From contig JACSVZ010000011.1 of assembly GCA_014706295.1 (NCBI GenBank), forward strand, positions 766,663-830,662: a stretch of DNA of 64,000 nt, read 5' to 3'. Shown in pieces: positions 14,188 to 25,936 of this stretch. Below the pieces are notes generated by a model, which was not told the origin of the DNA, did not search any database, and worked only from the letters and a program-made list of their open reading frames with translations. Position 1 is the stretch's first letter, and every line of letters begins with the position of its first letter. The DNA comes from Lycocorax pyrrhopterus obiensis. Taxonomy: Eukaryota > Chordata > Aves > Passeriformes > Paradisaeidae. Position numbers and translations under genes: made by a program.

Positions 14188-14559
14188 GGTGGTCTGCACA
14201 AAACAAAACAAAAAAAAATATAGAAGAATCCAATTGATATTCACCTTCAAAACTGAAACAAAAGAAGGGTGGAGAGCTCTCTCATGATTTTGCTTCGCGT
14301 GTGATTTCTGCCCAATCCTGTTCTGCAGTTGCCACCACTGAGAAGAGGAAGCTTCCCAGGAAATGCAGATACGGAGCTGGAGTGACGCTTGTGCCGTGCA
14401 CCCTCTCCTTGCTCGTTCCTGCACCAAGGCACGGAGGGGGACACATCACCACCTCCACACCTTCCCTTCCCTCCCGTTGCTTCTTCCCTGCAGCCGCTGC
14501 TGGCCAAACACCCGCTCCTGACAAACCAGTGGAAGCAGTATGGCTGGAATTTTCATCCT

Positions 14560-14670
14560 TAGCAGCGGTCAGCCCCCGCCCCCGGGGACAGCCGGCGGCC
14601 GGAGCAGCAGAATGAGGATCCTTGCTCTCTGCAGGGCTCCTCTCTGCTCCGCACCGAGCAGATTTGCATC
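14560..14670 (-). promoter_or_regulatory. CpG-rich patch with GC box and octamer motif
   Basis: Within AT-rich, CpG-poor DNA this short patch has clustered CpGs (around 14578-14602 and 14650-14656). It contains an Sp1-type GC box (CCCCCGCCCCC at 14573-14583) and a perfect octamer motif (ATTTGCAT at 14662-14669; ATGCAAAT on the minus strand), a known POU/Oct-factor site. Read on the minus strand the order is octamer, about 80 bp, GC box, then a candidate transcribed region with an acceptor and a strong ATG. No TATA box is visible. It could be a small promoter or enhancer of a minus-strand transcript, or simply a GC-rich island. No transcription evidence is available. Confidence 0.3.
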
Positions 14671-15333
14671 ACCACTAAACCAGGGACTAAGGCCTGTTTC
14701 AGCTGTCTGTGTTTAACACTACTAAAGGGCAAGTGAGAAAACAAGGTTCAGAAAACAAGAAATTCCTGATTTGTGTATTTCGCTAAACAGCTTTATTTCA
14801 CTATAGGAATACCAAAGTGGGGGACCCTACAGTTGTTATTTGCTGTAGAGATTGTTATGTACAGTAGAGGTTGGGTTAATATCGTACTGAAATACTAAGG
14901 AAGTACTGCTTATTCACCTTTTGCAATTTTTTCCAGCCAATTTCAGTGGGTTTTTATTTTTCTTTCTTCAGTCTCTTGCTTATAGATACATACTCACGTT
15001 CATCCTCTCATATGGTGTATAATGTCTGAAATTTTAATGTATTTTGCAGGAAAAAAATAGATTGTCTTATATCTGTAGTCATTATATGATACAACAAATA
15101 CTACAAAACTGGTATAAGAGGAATTTAAAATCTTAATTCATACTATGTAAATCAAATAATATGATAGCTCTTCCTGAGTAAAGCATATTCTCAAGGAAAG
15201 AGACCCAGATTTGAACTACTTCTTAGTAGTAATTCTACAGTCATTCCATAATAGATTATAAAAATTCAGATGCTCAGTACCAACCTATTTATCAGAATAT
15301 AAGAGGCATATGACAGGGAGGATATGAAAAGCG

Positions 15334-15580
15334 TAATTAATTGGTTCATAATTTATTAATTATAGAGTAAGGAGTTGGAAGGGGTGGCTTTGTTTAAAAC
15401 ACCTAGACTTCACTGTAATCACATGTTAAAATCTCAGTAGGATTGCTTTTAGGAGGAAATGGGATAAAATCACATAATTAATTAACTTATAATTTATTAA
15501 TTAAAAAGGAGTTGGAGGAGGCAGACTTATTTAAAACATCTAGACTCCATTGCTAATGAATATTATCGTCTCAGTAAGAG
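15334..15580. repeat. Old imperfect direct duplication, period about 137-141 bp
   Basis: Unit one (15334 to about 15443) and unit two (15475 to about 15580) share landmarks in the same order. These are a TAATTAATT...ATAATTTATTAATTA block, then AGGAGTTGGA, then TTTAAAACA.CTAGACT, then TCTCAGTA. The offset is 141 at the first landmark and 137 at the later three, so one small deletion separates them. Many substitutions show the duplication is old. It matches no repeat family I know, so a local tandem duplication is the simplest reading. Confidence 0.75.
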
Positions 15581-15644
15581 AATCAAGTCCTTCATTGTGC
15601 CCAACATGTAAAGCAAGGACTGCACCAATTCCTGTGCACACATC

Positions 15645-15673
15645 TGTGGGGTGTGGGGTGTGGGGTGTGGGGG
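15645..15673 (+). repeat. 4 x 7-bp G-rich tandem repeat, G-quadruplex form
   Basis: Four exact copies of TGTGGGG are followed by one extra G. This gives four runs of at least four Gs separated by identical TGT loops, the textbook arrangement for a stable intramolecular G-quadruplex on the plus strand. It sits just to the right of the duplicated block. There is no nearby recognised gene to tie it to. Confidence 0.9.
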
Positions 15674-18600
15674 CTCTTGGCACATCACACTTAGGAACAA
15701 TTGTCAGGACTGCGTTTGAATGGCAGAAAGATAGCACGGCCCAGAAAATGAAGAATGTGCTGTGGTACAATACAGCCAGAGTGTTCCCTCCCCCTACTGA
15801 AATTCCCAGGTTGTGAAAAACTTGTTATGGATACTTGGTCATTAAGGTATCAACATATAAACTGCCCCAGGAGTCTTTGGGCTGAAAAAACTGGGATGAG
15901 TGCTTAAACGTAGATAAAACAGCACAGCATTTGGTAATTAAAGTTGATAATAGTTGACTGCAGGTCTGTATGTAGCAAAGCACTCCCATGCATGCTGAGC
16001 TTGAAGTAATTAATTAGTTTTGCTTACACACTTTTAAAAAAAGTCAGGTGAATGACTTCTGTAAGTAGCAGCAGTTCTGGAAAACTAAGCTGAGGCTTAC
16101 TTTGAAAAGACAGATTTCTAAAACAACCTGCAGTTTTGTTTCTGTGTCCCTCATATTTCAACCTCATTGTTAGGTCCTACATGGCAGATAATTAGGTAAT
16201 ACAACACTACCTCTGAACACGTACATTTACTGCTTAAATTCACTGCATGTCCTAAACAAGCCAATAAAAAAAGGTCTCAGGTGCTCAGCAGCACTTTTCA
16301 GGATAAGGCTTGTAATGAGAAGCAACTACTCATAGGTTGTGCTTGCTTGGTAATCAGTGAGAAAAGATGAGGATTCGTGCTTATGTCTACAGTACAAATA
16401 CTTCTGGTTGCAGCCTCCAGATAATCGTGAACATCAGGTTTGTTGTTGTGGGCAGGTAAGAAAGTGCCACAGCCCCATCTGAGAGAGCTCTTTGTCATGT
16501 CTTTCTTCTGTCTTGGAAAGCAGCACAAGCATGGCACTGCTGGGTACAGCAGGAGCCCCCCAGAATAATTCAATCAGTTTGAGCTCTTCTCTTTGTTTTT
16601 GGGAGCAGCTGTACAAGCCACAGAAAATGTCCTGTGAAAAACACAGCTTCAGTGGCTCACGAGCAAAATGTTCCTGACTGCTGAGCATTATTTCACACAA
16701 GTGTCACCTGTGCCTCCATACAAGCATCTGCACATGCCAGAGAGGTGTTGAATACATATTTAATAGACTTGTTCAGTAAACACATCCTAATGGAAGCAGT
16801 ATTTGCTAACAAGGGCAGTCCTGTCTGTGGCTTTTAGTGGTAACACTCAATGAGTAAAGTGCCTCTGTGCTTTCCTGGGTTAGGCAGCTGGATCTCATCG
16901 CTGCACTGCAGAGCCCGTGCTCATGTTCATGTTGGTAGAAAAAGTACACCGAGGCTTGTTTTCCTGTCTGACTGTGAAGGCAAATGCCACAGTTAACACA
17001 CGTCCCAGTGCAGGAGAACCCTAAAGAGCCAGCAAAATCTCTGCGTATGATCTCAAGGAGCTTTTCTAAGCTTCACCCTTAACAGAGTTATCTATAATTA
17101 TTGAAATAATTAGATCAGACTTATATAGAGGCAATCAAAGACACCGGTCCCAGATAAATGGGTGATTTGTTTAAAATGACTAATCCTAAGCAAAGAGAAA
17201 TGATTGCAGACCAAACCAGTTACCTCACCCCACGCGGGGCTAACTGGAGGAAGCAGCCCTAGTTTCATTCATGCATGCCAGTTATTTTACTTTTTTTTTC
17301 AATGTAGTCTGAACTAAACTCCCTAGCCCTAACTAAACGCTCTTGAAACCTGGCATCCTTCTAGTGTAATTGCTGAGGCATTTATATTTGTGACGGAGCA
17401 CAGCTTTGTATCAAGCTTGACTTTCTCATGGAGATTCATTTCCACAGTCTTTTATTTCCCATTGACTGTAACAGTTCACAGCCACAACACCTCCTGGTAT
17501 CGTATGATGAACTTGCAGAGCTTTGCAGCAGGAGCTGAAGGGAATAACATCACCAATGCATGTTAGTGCAGGGCCATCAGCACCACTCCTATTAAACAAC
17601 TGGATATTAAAGTGCCTCTCCTGTACATAATTGTGAGACGAGCTCTTCTACTGCGTAAATCACATTGGTATCAAGGGCTGAGCATGCAGACAGATGCTGT
17701 GTTAGGAACTCCACCTCAGAACAGCCAAGTTAAGCCCACTATTACAGGAAATCCTTACTCTTTAGAAAACCCGAACATGTGGCAATAATACCTGCTAAAA
17801 ATGTTTCTTTCAAAGCTAAAGGAAGCAGAAAACTTGAAGAAAGTACACTTTTTAAAACATTTAAATATTTGCTTATTTGCTGATCTAAAGGAAGAAAGGA
17901 TCCAGGTTGCCTGAGAAATGGGTTATTCAGAAAATGTAAACTTCTTTCCTACAGTGTGCTGCTTGTGGTAACAGGGGAACCAGACCCCTGTGTTTAATTT
18001 CCCCAGACAGCTGTGCAGACCCAAACAATGTCAAAGACACTGCTTCAGGGAGTGCTACATCAGACATGTGGCAGTTTGCTAAACCAAGTCTCTCTGCTAT
18101 TTTCCGCAGCAACCTGATCCTTCCCTTTGATTTTTTATGAAAGTATAACACAGGTACAGTGAGGCAAGAAAGGGTTAAGAAGAAAATTTGGTCTTCATAC
18201 TTTTCTGATTTTGTGAGCATGAATCTCTTTCATGGAACAGCTGTCAAGTCAGCCAACGAAACAGGTCTGCTTAGGTCTCCTGACAATACCAACTGCTGTT
18301 GTTCATGTATCCTCAGTGACAGCAGCAAGATGAAAATCGAAATGAATCGCTCTACAAATGAGACACTTTTCTGCTTTGACTTTCCAAATGTGACAGTGTT
18401 GTTTGTTTTTTCAGTCAGCAACATTTAGAGATGTTAGAAGGCTCTGGTGTCAGGAAGTTGCTCAGGGGGCAGTTTCAAAAATTTTTAAAAAAAGGAGGGA
18501 GAAATCTGCATAACAGTTGCTTGCATAATAATTTTTGAATTTCTGTCCATTAGTACTACTCCCACAAAACTGAACAGCAAAATATTCCTAGCCAAACAAA

Positions 18601-21600
18601 CGACTGCAGGCTTTGAGCAGCAACTGTGAACATTTCATATCTCACTACAAAGTATTTATTCATTATCCTTGCTATGCTAGGGGTGCAAAATGCAGGTTCT
18701 GGCCTCAGAAGCCACTGCTCAGCCCCAGCTCCCATGGAAGGGCTGCACAGCACAGATTCATTCCCTTCTGTCCTCTGCTTAGCAGAAGAATGTTTCTCAA
18801 CACATCACTAATTACAGAGAAAAAGAGATTGTTAAAAGTGTTCTTCTTCAATATGAGTTTGAAATAGGAACATTTGCCCTCCTATCCAAATAGCTGAAAA
18901 CACCCTCTAAACAAGCATCTGCAGTTTATGTGAAATAATAATAATTTGTCCCCAGCTTGTACCAGGAGGACCTAAGGCACAAGGTAAACACTGAAACCCA
19001 TCCGTTCTCTCATGTTTTGTGCAATATGCAGCAAGAAACAAAAACTAAACTTGTAAAAGACCGATTTTTTTAACAGTTGCATTAAAACGCATGAGCCATA
19101 TCAAAACAAACACTGAAATATATTTTTTCACATCCAGACGAAATCTTCCTTTTAAAATACATCTTCATTGTGTCATTCTTCTCCTAATGTAACACCAATA
19201 CAATACCTATTACAAGAAGCACAATTCAGTTTTTAGAGTTCCCCACAATTTTGAAAATAGAAAAAATTAGTGCTAAATTTAAAAAAGGCCCTAAAACAGC
19301 AACAACAACAAACAGAAAATCACTAAAAAACCTGAGCAGTCTTTTAAAAATGCATTTTAAAAATGTATTGAAGTTCATTTGGCTTCAAAGGAACATAGAC
19401 CTTAGAGACTTCTCTCCATGGTGGTTACAGAAATGCTTCTTAGAGTAGATCAACTCAGGGCAGTACTGCAGCAGCACAAAGAGAAATGTCTCTCACATCA
19501 GTATGGTTTTGGAGTGTACTCAGGGATTTCATGTGTAATTGTCTCAGTTACACAGTGATATCCCAAGTCTCTAGGAACTTTTAGAAGTTTTCTGTAAATG
19601 CACTGAGTGAAAATCTGTTCTTAGTCCATGAATATTTCTCCAAAGCCCATCCTTGTCAAACAATCAACTTTAAAACTTCCTGTTCTGTCAAGCAAAATTT
19701 CTTTTAGGGAACGGCCATCCAAAATCCCAGGGTTTGCAGGTGCCAGCTGTGAGACATCCACAGAGCCCGATTCTGTTTTAATAATTAATATCAGTACTAT
19801 GTGCTAACAGCACTTCCAATCTGAGAGGCTCAAAGTGATTTACAAATATTAAGTAAGCCTCCAAACATGCTGCGAGTGACTCCATATTACCAATGAAGGA
19901 AGAAAACTCAGTCATTTGGTCGCTTTATGCAGAAAACCTGTGGGATTTGTCAAGAGAGAGTATCAAGAACCCCACAATTCCAGTTTTGTACTGCCAGCAC
20001 AAAGCCATCTTGTGCTCCTGGACTTTTGTTAATCTTTTTCTTAAAGTATTTTCAGATTATACAATTTTTTCTTGAACCATATGGGTAGATAAAGCCAGAA
20101 ATTCTCCATCTTGAACTGGTTATTTATGATAACCAGATTATTTTGCATCTGGTCTTCTCTGAAGCTGAGGAATAAGTAAGATGAGCACAATGTGACTGCA
20201 GTTACCAGCACTGCCTTGTGAGATCTTGTAGTTTAGCTGCTAAAGGTAGAACTATTCTTTAAAACTCTCCATGCTCAGAATGTCTAGTTGGGCTGCTTTT
20301 TTTATTCTCTTTTTCTTTTCCCCATAAATTAAGTGATACAGCAGATTAAAAAAAATAGCTGGGGGAAGGGGAAGAGGCAATTTTTTGGTTTCTTTTTAAA
20401 CTGCTGGAATCAGGTGTATGTTCTGCTGAACAAGTGGCATTGTTGCTAGTAAAGGGACAGTGTTGGTGTTAGAGATGCAAAGAAATTGTGTTCAGTGAGA
20501 GCAGAGGGTCATCTGTGAGTAACTTTCAACAAGGAGATCAAAAGGCAAATCTCTAAGTCAAAGACCTGAGAGTCAGTCCAAACTTAGGACACAGAAAAAC
20601 TCAGATCAGAAACTAACAGAATAGTCGATTATGTAAAATGTTCATCAGATGACTGATGATAGTGCTGATAGCGTGCTTTCTCTTCCTGATTTTAGTCCTG
20701 ATGCTTGTGCAGCACAAACCTCCCTCAGTCCATCTGTGGAGGATGCCAAAACCCAGGAATATTAACTATTTTGTTTAGGCACTCTGAATTCATGTACAAA
20801 TGAGCACGAGGTAGCTCAGTTAACAGGACTGCACTCCCAAAGATGTTACAAGCAATCCTGAAGTGCAGACAAAGGCTTTCAGTGCTGATCAATCATTTCC
20901 CATCCCTTCCCAAAGAAAACAGAGCTGGTGCCACCTGGCACAGAGCCAGCACTCCCAACTGTGAAATTCCAATAAGAAGCTGGTTGATAAGTAATGCAAT
21001 AGAATTTAATTCTGGGATTTTTGGCATCACTGAGCCAAAGACAGAAGAGTAAGTAGGAACTTCCTTGGCTGTTAGCAACAGAATGTTGCCCTCCTCCGCA
21101 GCAAACCCTGCCACAGGGACAGGCTTGTCAAATGAGTATGTAAACCACTACAGATTTCAACCTATTGATATCAGGCCTTTGCTTCCCCCTTCTGATGTTT
21201 TCCATGTACCTTCTTCTCCTTTCTAGTTCTTCCATAGCAATAGCCTCTATTTTTTTTAAGCCTCCAATATTCCCCACCAGTGCATCTGGTCCATTTCCAC
21301 TTGACCACTCCATCTGAAAAGTAGCCTCAGCCTTGGAATATCTCTGCACTCCCCCGACAGCTAGAGCAGCAGGGCCAGAAATTATAAATTACTCTATTGT
21401 GCCCCAAAACTGGCAGCCCAGGCTGCTTGCTGATGCGTTAATCTACAGAGAATGCTCCTGTCCTGGCCATCCCTGTGCCAGACTGGAGCTGAGGTGAAAG
21501 ACCAAGCCTGGCCAGAGCCAGTGTTTTACTGGGCTCAGTGTAGCCATGCCGAAGGGACCACCCCGAGGACATCAGGGCTGCCAGCTTGCCCTATTCTAGG

Positions 21601-21866
21601 ATATCAGTGGGTTTTTTCGTAGCATCTAAAATGTATAAAGAAGCTGCTGTGGCACAACTGAGCTGTGTTTGGGGCTGTAAAAAGCAAGAAACTTTCACAT
21701 CTGTCAGATTAATTTAAATGAGGTTGGTTAGTCAGAGCAGTTCAGTGGTTTGGAAAGTAAAAATAAGTCCTTAAGAGACGAGTGGGGCCTCGGGGAAATT
21801 GATGATAAACAGACTTACCAGCAGGCTGTGCAATTCCCTGCAACATATATCCATGAGTGTGAAAGC
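15674..21866. other. Noncoding stretch, no recognised gene
   Basis: This is AT-rich unique sequence without visible transposons. A 42-bp plus-strand segment at 16414-16455 is bounded by acceptor and strong donor motifs (see findings). Around 17.09-17.22 kb lies a motif-dense AT-rich block with TAATTA-like, GATA-like and AATCAAAG cores. Neither can be confirmed from the sequence alone. The remaining open frames are short and unremarkable. Confidence 0.55.
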
Positions 21867-21917
21867 CGTGTGTGTATCTGTGTATCTGTAATTTGCATGT
21901 GCACACACACGTGCACA
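21867..21917. repeat. Alternating purine-pyrimidine tract with inverted GT/CA arms
   Basis: The left arm CGTGTGTG (21867-21874) is complementary to CACACACG (21904-21911), with about 29 bp between. The right side reads GTGCACACACACGTGCAC, itself nearly palindromic. Alternating GT/CA of this kind favours left-handed (Z) DNA or a small cruciform. It may simply be a degraded (GT)n microsatellite. Confidence 0.65.
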
Positions 21918-23293
21918 AATCAAACTCTAAAGAAAGACTGAGGGGTCTTTTGTCCCTTAAGTCGTTAGAGCTGAATGGATTTGATCAGCAGGTTGATAAA
22001 TGATAACCTCCTTCATTTGCTCAGGTGCCAGGGCACAGACCTGTGGCGGTGTCCTGGACAGTGGGGGAGTGGCAGTGCCATGCCTGGCCCTATCCACAGG
22101 CAGCCACAGGCAAGCACTGTCATTTGCTATCCTGAATTTCGTGCTCTGTCCTCCTTTGGTCATTGCAGGATTCCTTCTTGCTACAGTGCAGCCTCTAAGT
22201 CAATCCTGCCTTAACAGTTTTCCCATCATCTTAATGTCTTGACCTAGGTATATGTTTGAAGAATCCATATAATAAATATAATATTTTATGTTGTATTTAG
22301 TTATTATATTTGACCTACACCAGAAAAAATTTAACATTGACTATTTCCCAGCATTTTAGAGAATGCTTTGGAAGCCCAGGAACCCAGGATAATTCCCTTT
22401 TCTTTCTACCTGAGCATTTCTTTTTCAGCCCAAGTCCTCATCTGACTGTCTTTTCTGAATGTAACACCATAAAGAAGCACATATTTCTGGGATTATAGAA
22501 AGTGGGTTCACTGCAGAGTTCAAGCATCAGCTGTTGATCTTTGTTCCTATACTTTGTCATAGTATTACTGCAGCCCCTAAATAACACAGGGCTAAATTGC
22601 CAAACTAAAACCACACCATTTGTACAGATTCTATTTGACAAAAATAGTAGGACCCAAATTATCAGGTAATTCAGCTTCTAGTACTGCACAGAGTAGATCA
22701 AGCACCAGATTGTAACCTCTTTTAGACAAGAAAGAATAACTAGATATAAACTGGTCTAACAGGGATCAGAACCTGCCCCACTGAGTGCACACAGCTGTCC
22801 CTGCTCATTTTCTCTGCACCAGGGGTAAGTCAGGATCCTCTGAGGCAGTGCATGCTGCTCAGGAAGGACATGTGCTAGGGAAGGTCTCACCTGAGCCACA
22901 GCCTGGCTGTAGGACAGCTCCAAATGGGCCTTTCTTCACATTATCACAGTCTCTGACAAGGGCTAAAATGGCCCAGAAAGAATTAAGTTTTAAATACTTA
23001 GGAAATGTGGTTGCAAATTTTGTATGTTACAGAAAAGCAAACAACACCCAGAATAAGTGAATCCTGTATTATTTGGAAGTGTGCATATATATTATGCACA
23101 CAAAGGTCCCCCTGGCCAGCATATGGTGTCAGGCACATTTTCTAAAGCCATCTGACATTCCAGTGTATCCTGTGCAATCCCTACCTCTGTGCTCAGTGCA
23201 GGTGGAACCTCACTTCACAGAAGAGACTTCCACCCTACTTTTGTTAAAGATCCATAAAAGACTTAGCAAATTCAGAGACCTTCCTGAAGACAT
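21918..23293. other. Noncoding stretch, no recognised gene
   Basis: Unique sequence with no transposon or RNA gene visible. There is a strong-looking plus-strand acceptor (T-rich tract ending TTTTTCAG near 22.43 kb), but the sequence after it closes quickly in two frames and shows no matching donor, so no exon is called. Confidence 0.5.
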
Positions 23294-23355
23294 GGTCCTG
23301 TGATTTATTTCAGGTATGATTTTTGGTCCTGTGATATATTTCAGGTATGATTTCA
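23294..23355. repeat. 31-bp tandem duplication, two copies
   Basis: The segment beginning GGTCCTGTGAT and ending TATGATTT is repeated immediately with an exact 31-bp period. Only a few positions differ (TTTATTT versus TATATTT and the last bases), so the duplication is recent compared with the one at 15.3 kb. Each copy contains TTTCAGGTATG, a splice-site-like string, but no exon is supported. Confidence 0.9.
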
Positions 23356-25531
23356 TTTAAAAAATGGAGGCATTAATGGTATAAGAGTATAGAGTGCAAA
23401 AAGTTTCTGACAGTGCAAGAAGGGGTGCTTCGAATATACAGAAGATCAGGAGTCATTACTTTTTTTGGTATTCTGATTTGATTTTGCTATTGTTTTGCTT
23501 TTGACATAGACCATGTAAACTGAGCTGTAGTAAAAAACCTCTAAATAAGCTCCTGCCTGGAAGCATGCTGGAATACATCTTTCTCATAGGCCTTGCCTCC
23601 TTCACTAGGGAAATTTTTCTGTAAGTAGTTGTTTAGAAAGTTGTTCTGCCAGGAGCTGACTTTTGGCCATATGCTGCATGCAACAGTTTCACACAATAAA
23701 TTTAAGAGTAGGTAACCTCATTATGCAATTGTTCTTGTGAACCTTAGGAAAGCTATTAAAATTTGATGTGATCGTTTATCACAAGCATAGTTATTACAAA
23801 TACTGATACAACAGATGTGATTATAGTTTACAAGTCAGTGCTACATGGGAGGATGGGATGTTGGCAATTGTTTGTCACACTTGGCTTAGAATTAATTTTT
23901 ATTAAATAATATTATAAATGCATCATTTTGGTTTTTCCACTGTGCTCCCAGATGGATGTTTGTCTTCTAATAGCTCACTGTTTAAGTTCTCTAAATAGTT
24001 GTAACTTCTAATGTTAAAATGGTAAACTACCAAATAATGCCAAATGTTACTGTTCCACATGTCGAACCCTGTTTGATACAAAGAACTGGTTGTGCATTTT
24101 TCAGAGTGCAGGGCACATCGTACAAGTTAACCAGCTTTATAACAAAATGTTCCTTCTGGCTTGATGCTAGAAAATCTTGCTTCTGAAAGGGAATTACTTA
24201 TTTATTCATAACAAAAACCCAACAGTCCTACCATATGGTTTCAGTTCAGATATGCAGCGTCAGTCAGGCATGCATATCCAAGACCATTTGCCTGCCCTAT
24301 ATCATCTATAAAAATCTCTGTGTTCTGTGTTTACCTTTTGGACCACTTCTTTTAGATATACTTATTTGCTAATATCAAAATGCTAAATAAATCAGTAATA
24401 AGTCAGACTTTGTGCAAACAGGAACAGAAGATGGGGTGTCTGAGCATCAGCCTGGGACACAGGATTGACAGTTAGTAATTTCCTACCTAGTGATCTATAG
24501 ATAAGCTTATTTTTGCTTTCACCTTAATACCAGGTTATATGCAGATGGCATCAAATGACTCTTCTGCAGTCATTTACAGTGACTCTTGCAGTCAGCTGAT
24601 CTAATAGCCTCATTCATCACATACTATCAAAAAATAGGCAGCTAAATAAAAGTACTTCAAAAATTGCCAGAACTAGTTTCTAAGGCCCTCATGTTACCTT
24701 TAATTAACTATAGAGCAGAAACATTATCACTGTCAAGTATAGGCTAATCCATTAAATTTAGGATTTTGAATCCTTGGTGGTACCTGTAACTCCAGCATTT
24801 CCCTATCCTACCTCTGCTACCTGGTTTCCAAAAACAGTTGCAATGTGCAAAATGTGAACGTTCTTGAATGATGTCCTTAAAACCAGGATAGGGATGAGCC
24901 CAAATACCAGGCAGATGGAAAATTGAATTTAAGGGTGTATGAAAATACCCCTGCCTTTGAGTTGATAGGATAAAATGGAACAGATACCTCTCAGTATGGG
25001 GCTGTCTTTGAGAGCAGCTGAATTCATTGCACTGCTAAATCCAAGGAGAGGAGAAACAGAGCAATTTATCAAAAGCATAAAACAGTCTTTCCATCCTGCT
25101 GCTCTCCACTCACACAGAAAAAACATGAGTTTTTTAGAGGAACCACAGATACGATTGTGCTCAAGATTTCCAGGGAGAGGAACAAAACTGGACTCTGTCC
25201 TTGACTGCTGCAGCCCCCGCTGCCCACGGCACCAGGGCTCCCATCCTCCCTGCCGTGCCAGCCCTGCCAGCCCTGCCCATCACTGTCACCCACTCCAGAG
25301 CTCACGAGCTCTGCACAGAAACACAGGAGTGGTGGATGTTAACGTGCCGAGATCCATAATGCCTTATGAGGCAAAGAGGTAGTGCTGGGCCTCCCCATAG
25401 TTTCTGTGAAGACAAATCAATTATCAGATTTTATACCTTAGAGGAGTTTTAAGTTTTTAGCCAAGTTTTTTCCTAATTTTAATTACTGCGGGAGATAGAG
25501 CTAGAGTAGGTAAGCTGCTGCTTTCACTTAC
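23356..25531. other. Noncoding stretch, no recognised gene
   Basis: AT-rich unique sequence up to about 24.9 kb, then a more GC-rich patch around 25.2-25.3 kb containing a short CCCTGCCAG duplication. No transposon, RNA gene or recognised protein is seen. Confidence 0.5.
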
Positions 25532-25936
25532 CACAAACACTGGAAAACCCACTTTTTTTATTTGACCCCAAATGACGACTTTAGGAGAAGAGACAGCCAG
25601 AAGGCTCTCTGGCCTCACAGGTGTGGCATTCACTTGGAATACAGATGACCTAAGATCCTGTCCTGGTACCAAACTGAACACAACAGGAGGTTCAGCCTGA
25701 ATTTTGCACATCCCTGTCAGCCACACAGTCTGACTCAAATGGTATTTAATTCTTTCTGTAAAAAGGAAACTGTTGCAGCTGAGTTTGAGAGCAGCACCTA
25801 CATTCATCGGACCTTGTAAGGCAAGTTCAGCCCGAATATTCACACCCTTAAAAACCAGACAGGGGGTTGAGAAGACTGACCAATCTCTTATCAAGGTATC
25901 ATTCATTACCAAACACATGAAAATATGTTTTGTTAA
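25532..25936 (-). other. Candidate coding exon (135 codons, phase 0/0), protein unrecognised
   Basis: On the minus strand this segment is open for exactly 135 codons. It lies between a moderate acceptor (CTGTCCTGGGTAG before 25936) and a consensus donor (GTAAGT starting at 25531). The frame itself is slightly longer, from an ATG at 25918 to a stop at 25457. The translation is not low-complexity: it has balanced composition, several cysteines and stretches such as GVNIRAELALQG and SSPKVVIWGQIKKVG. I recognise no domain or gene family in it. A frame of this length is not rare by chance in 64 kb of both strands, so the case rests on length plus both splice motifs plus a length divisible by three. 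It could be an exon, an exonic relic or chance. Confidence 0.27.

Noticed and set aside
13822..14427. 201-codon minus-strand open frame as a full protein
   Set aside because: Its first codon is TTG, not ATG, and the upstream part runs through a splice-acceptor tract. Only the portion from the ATG at 14187 is kept as a weak candidate.
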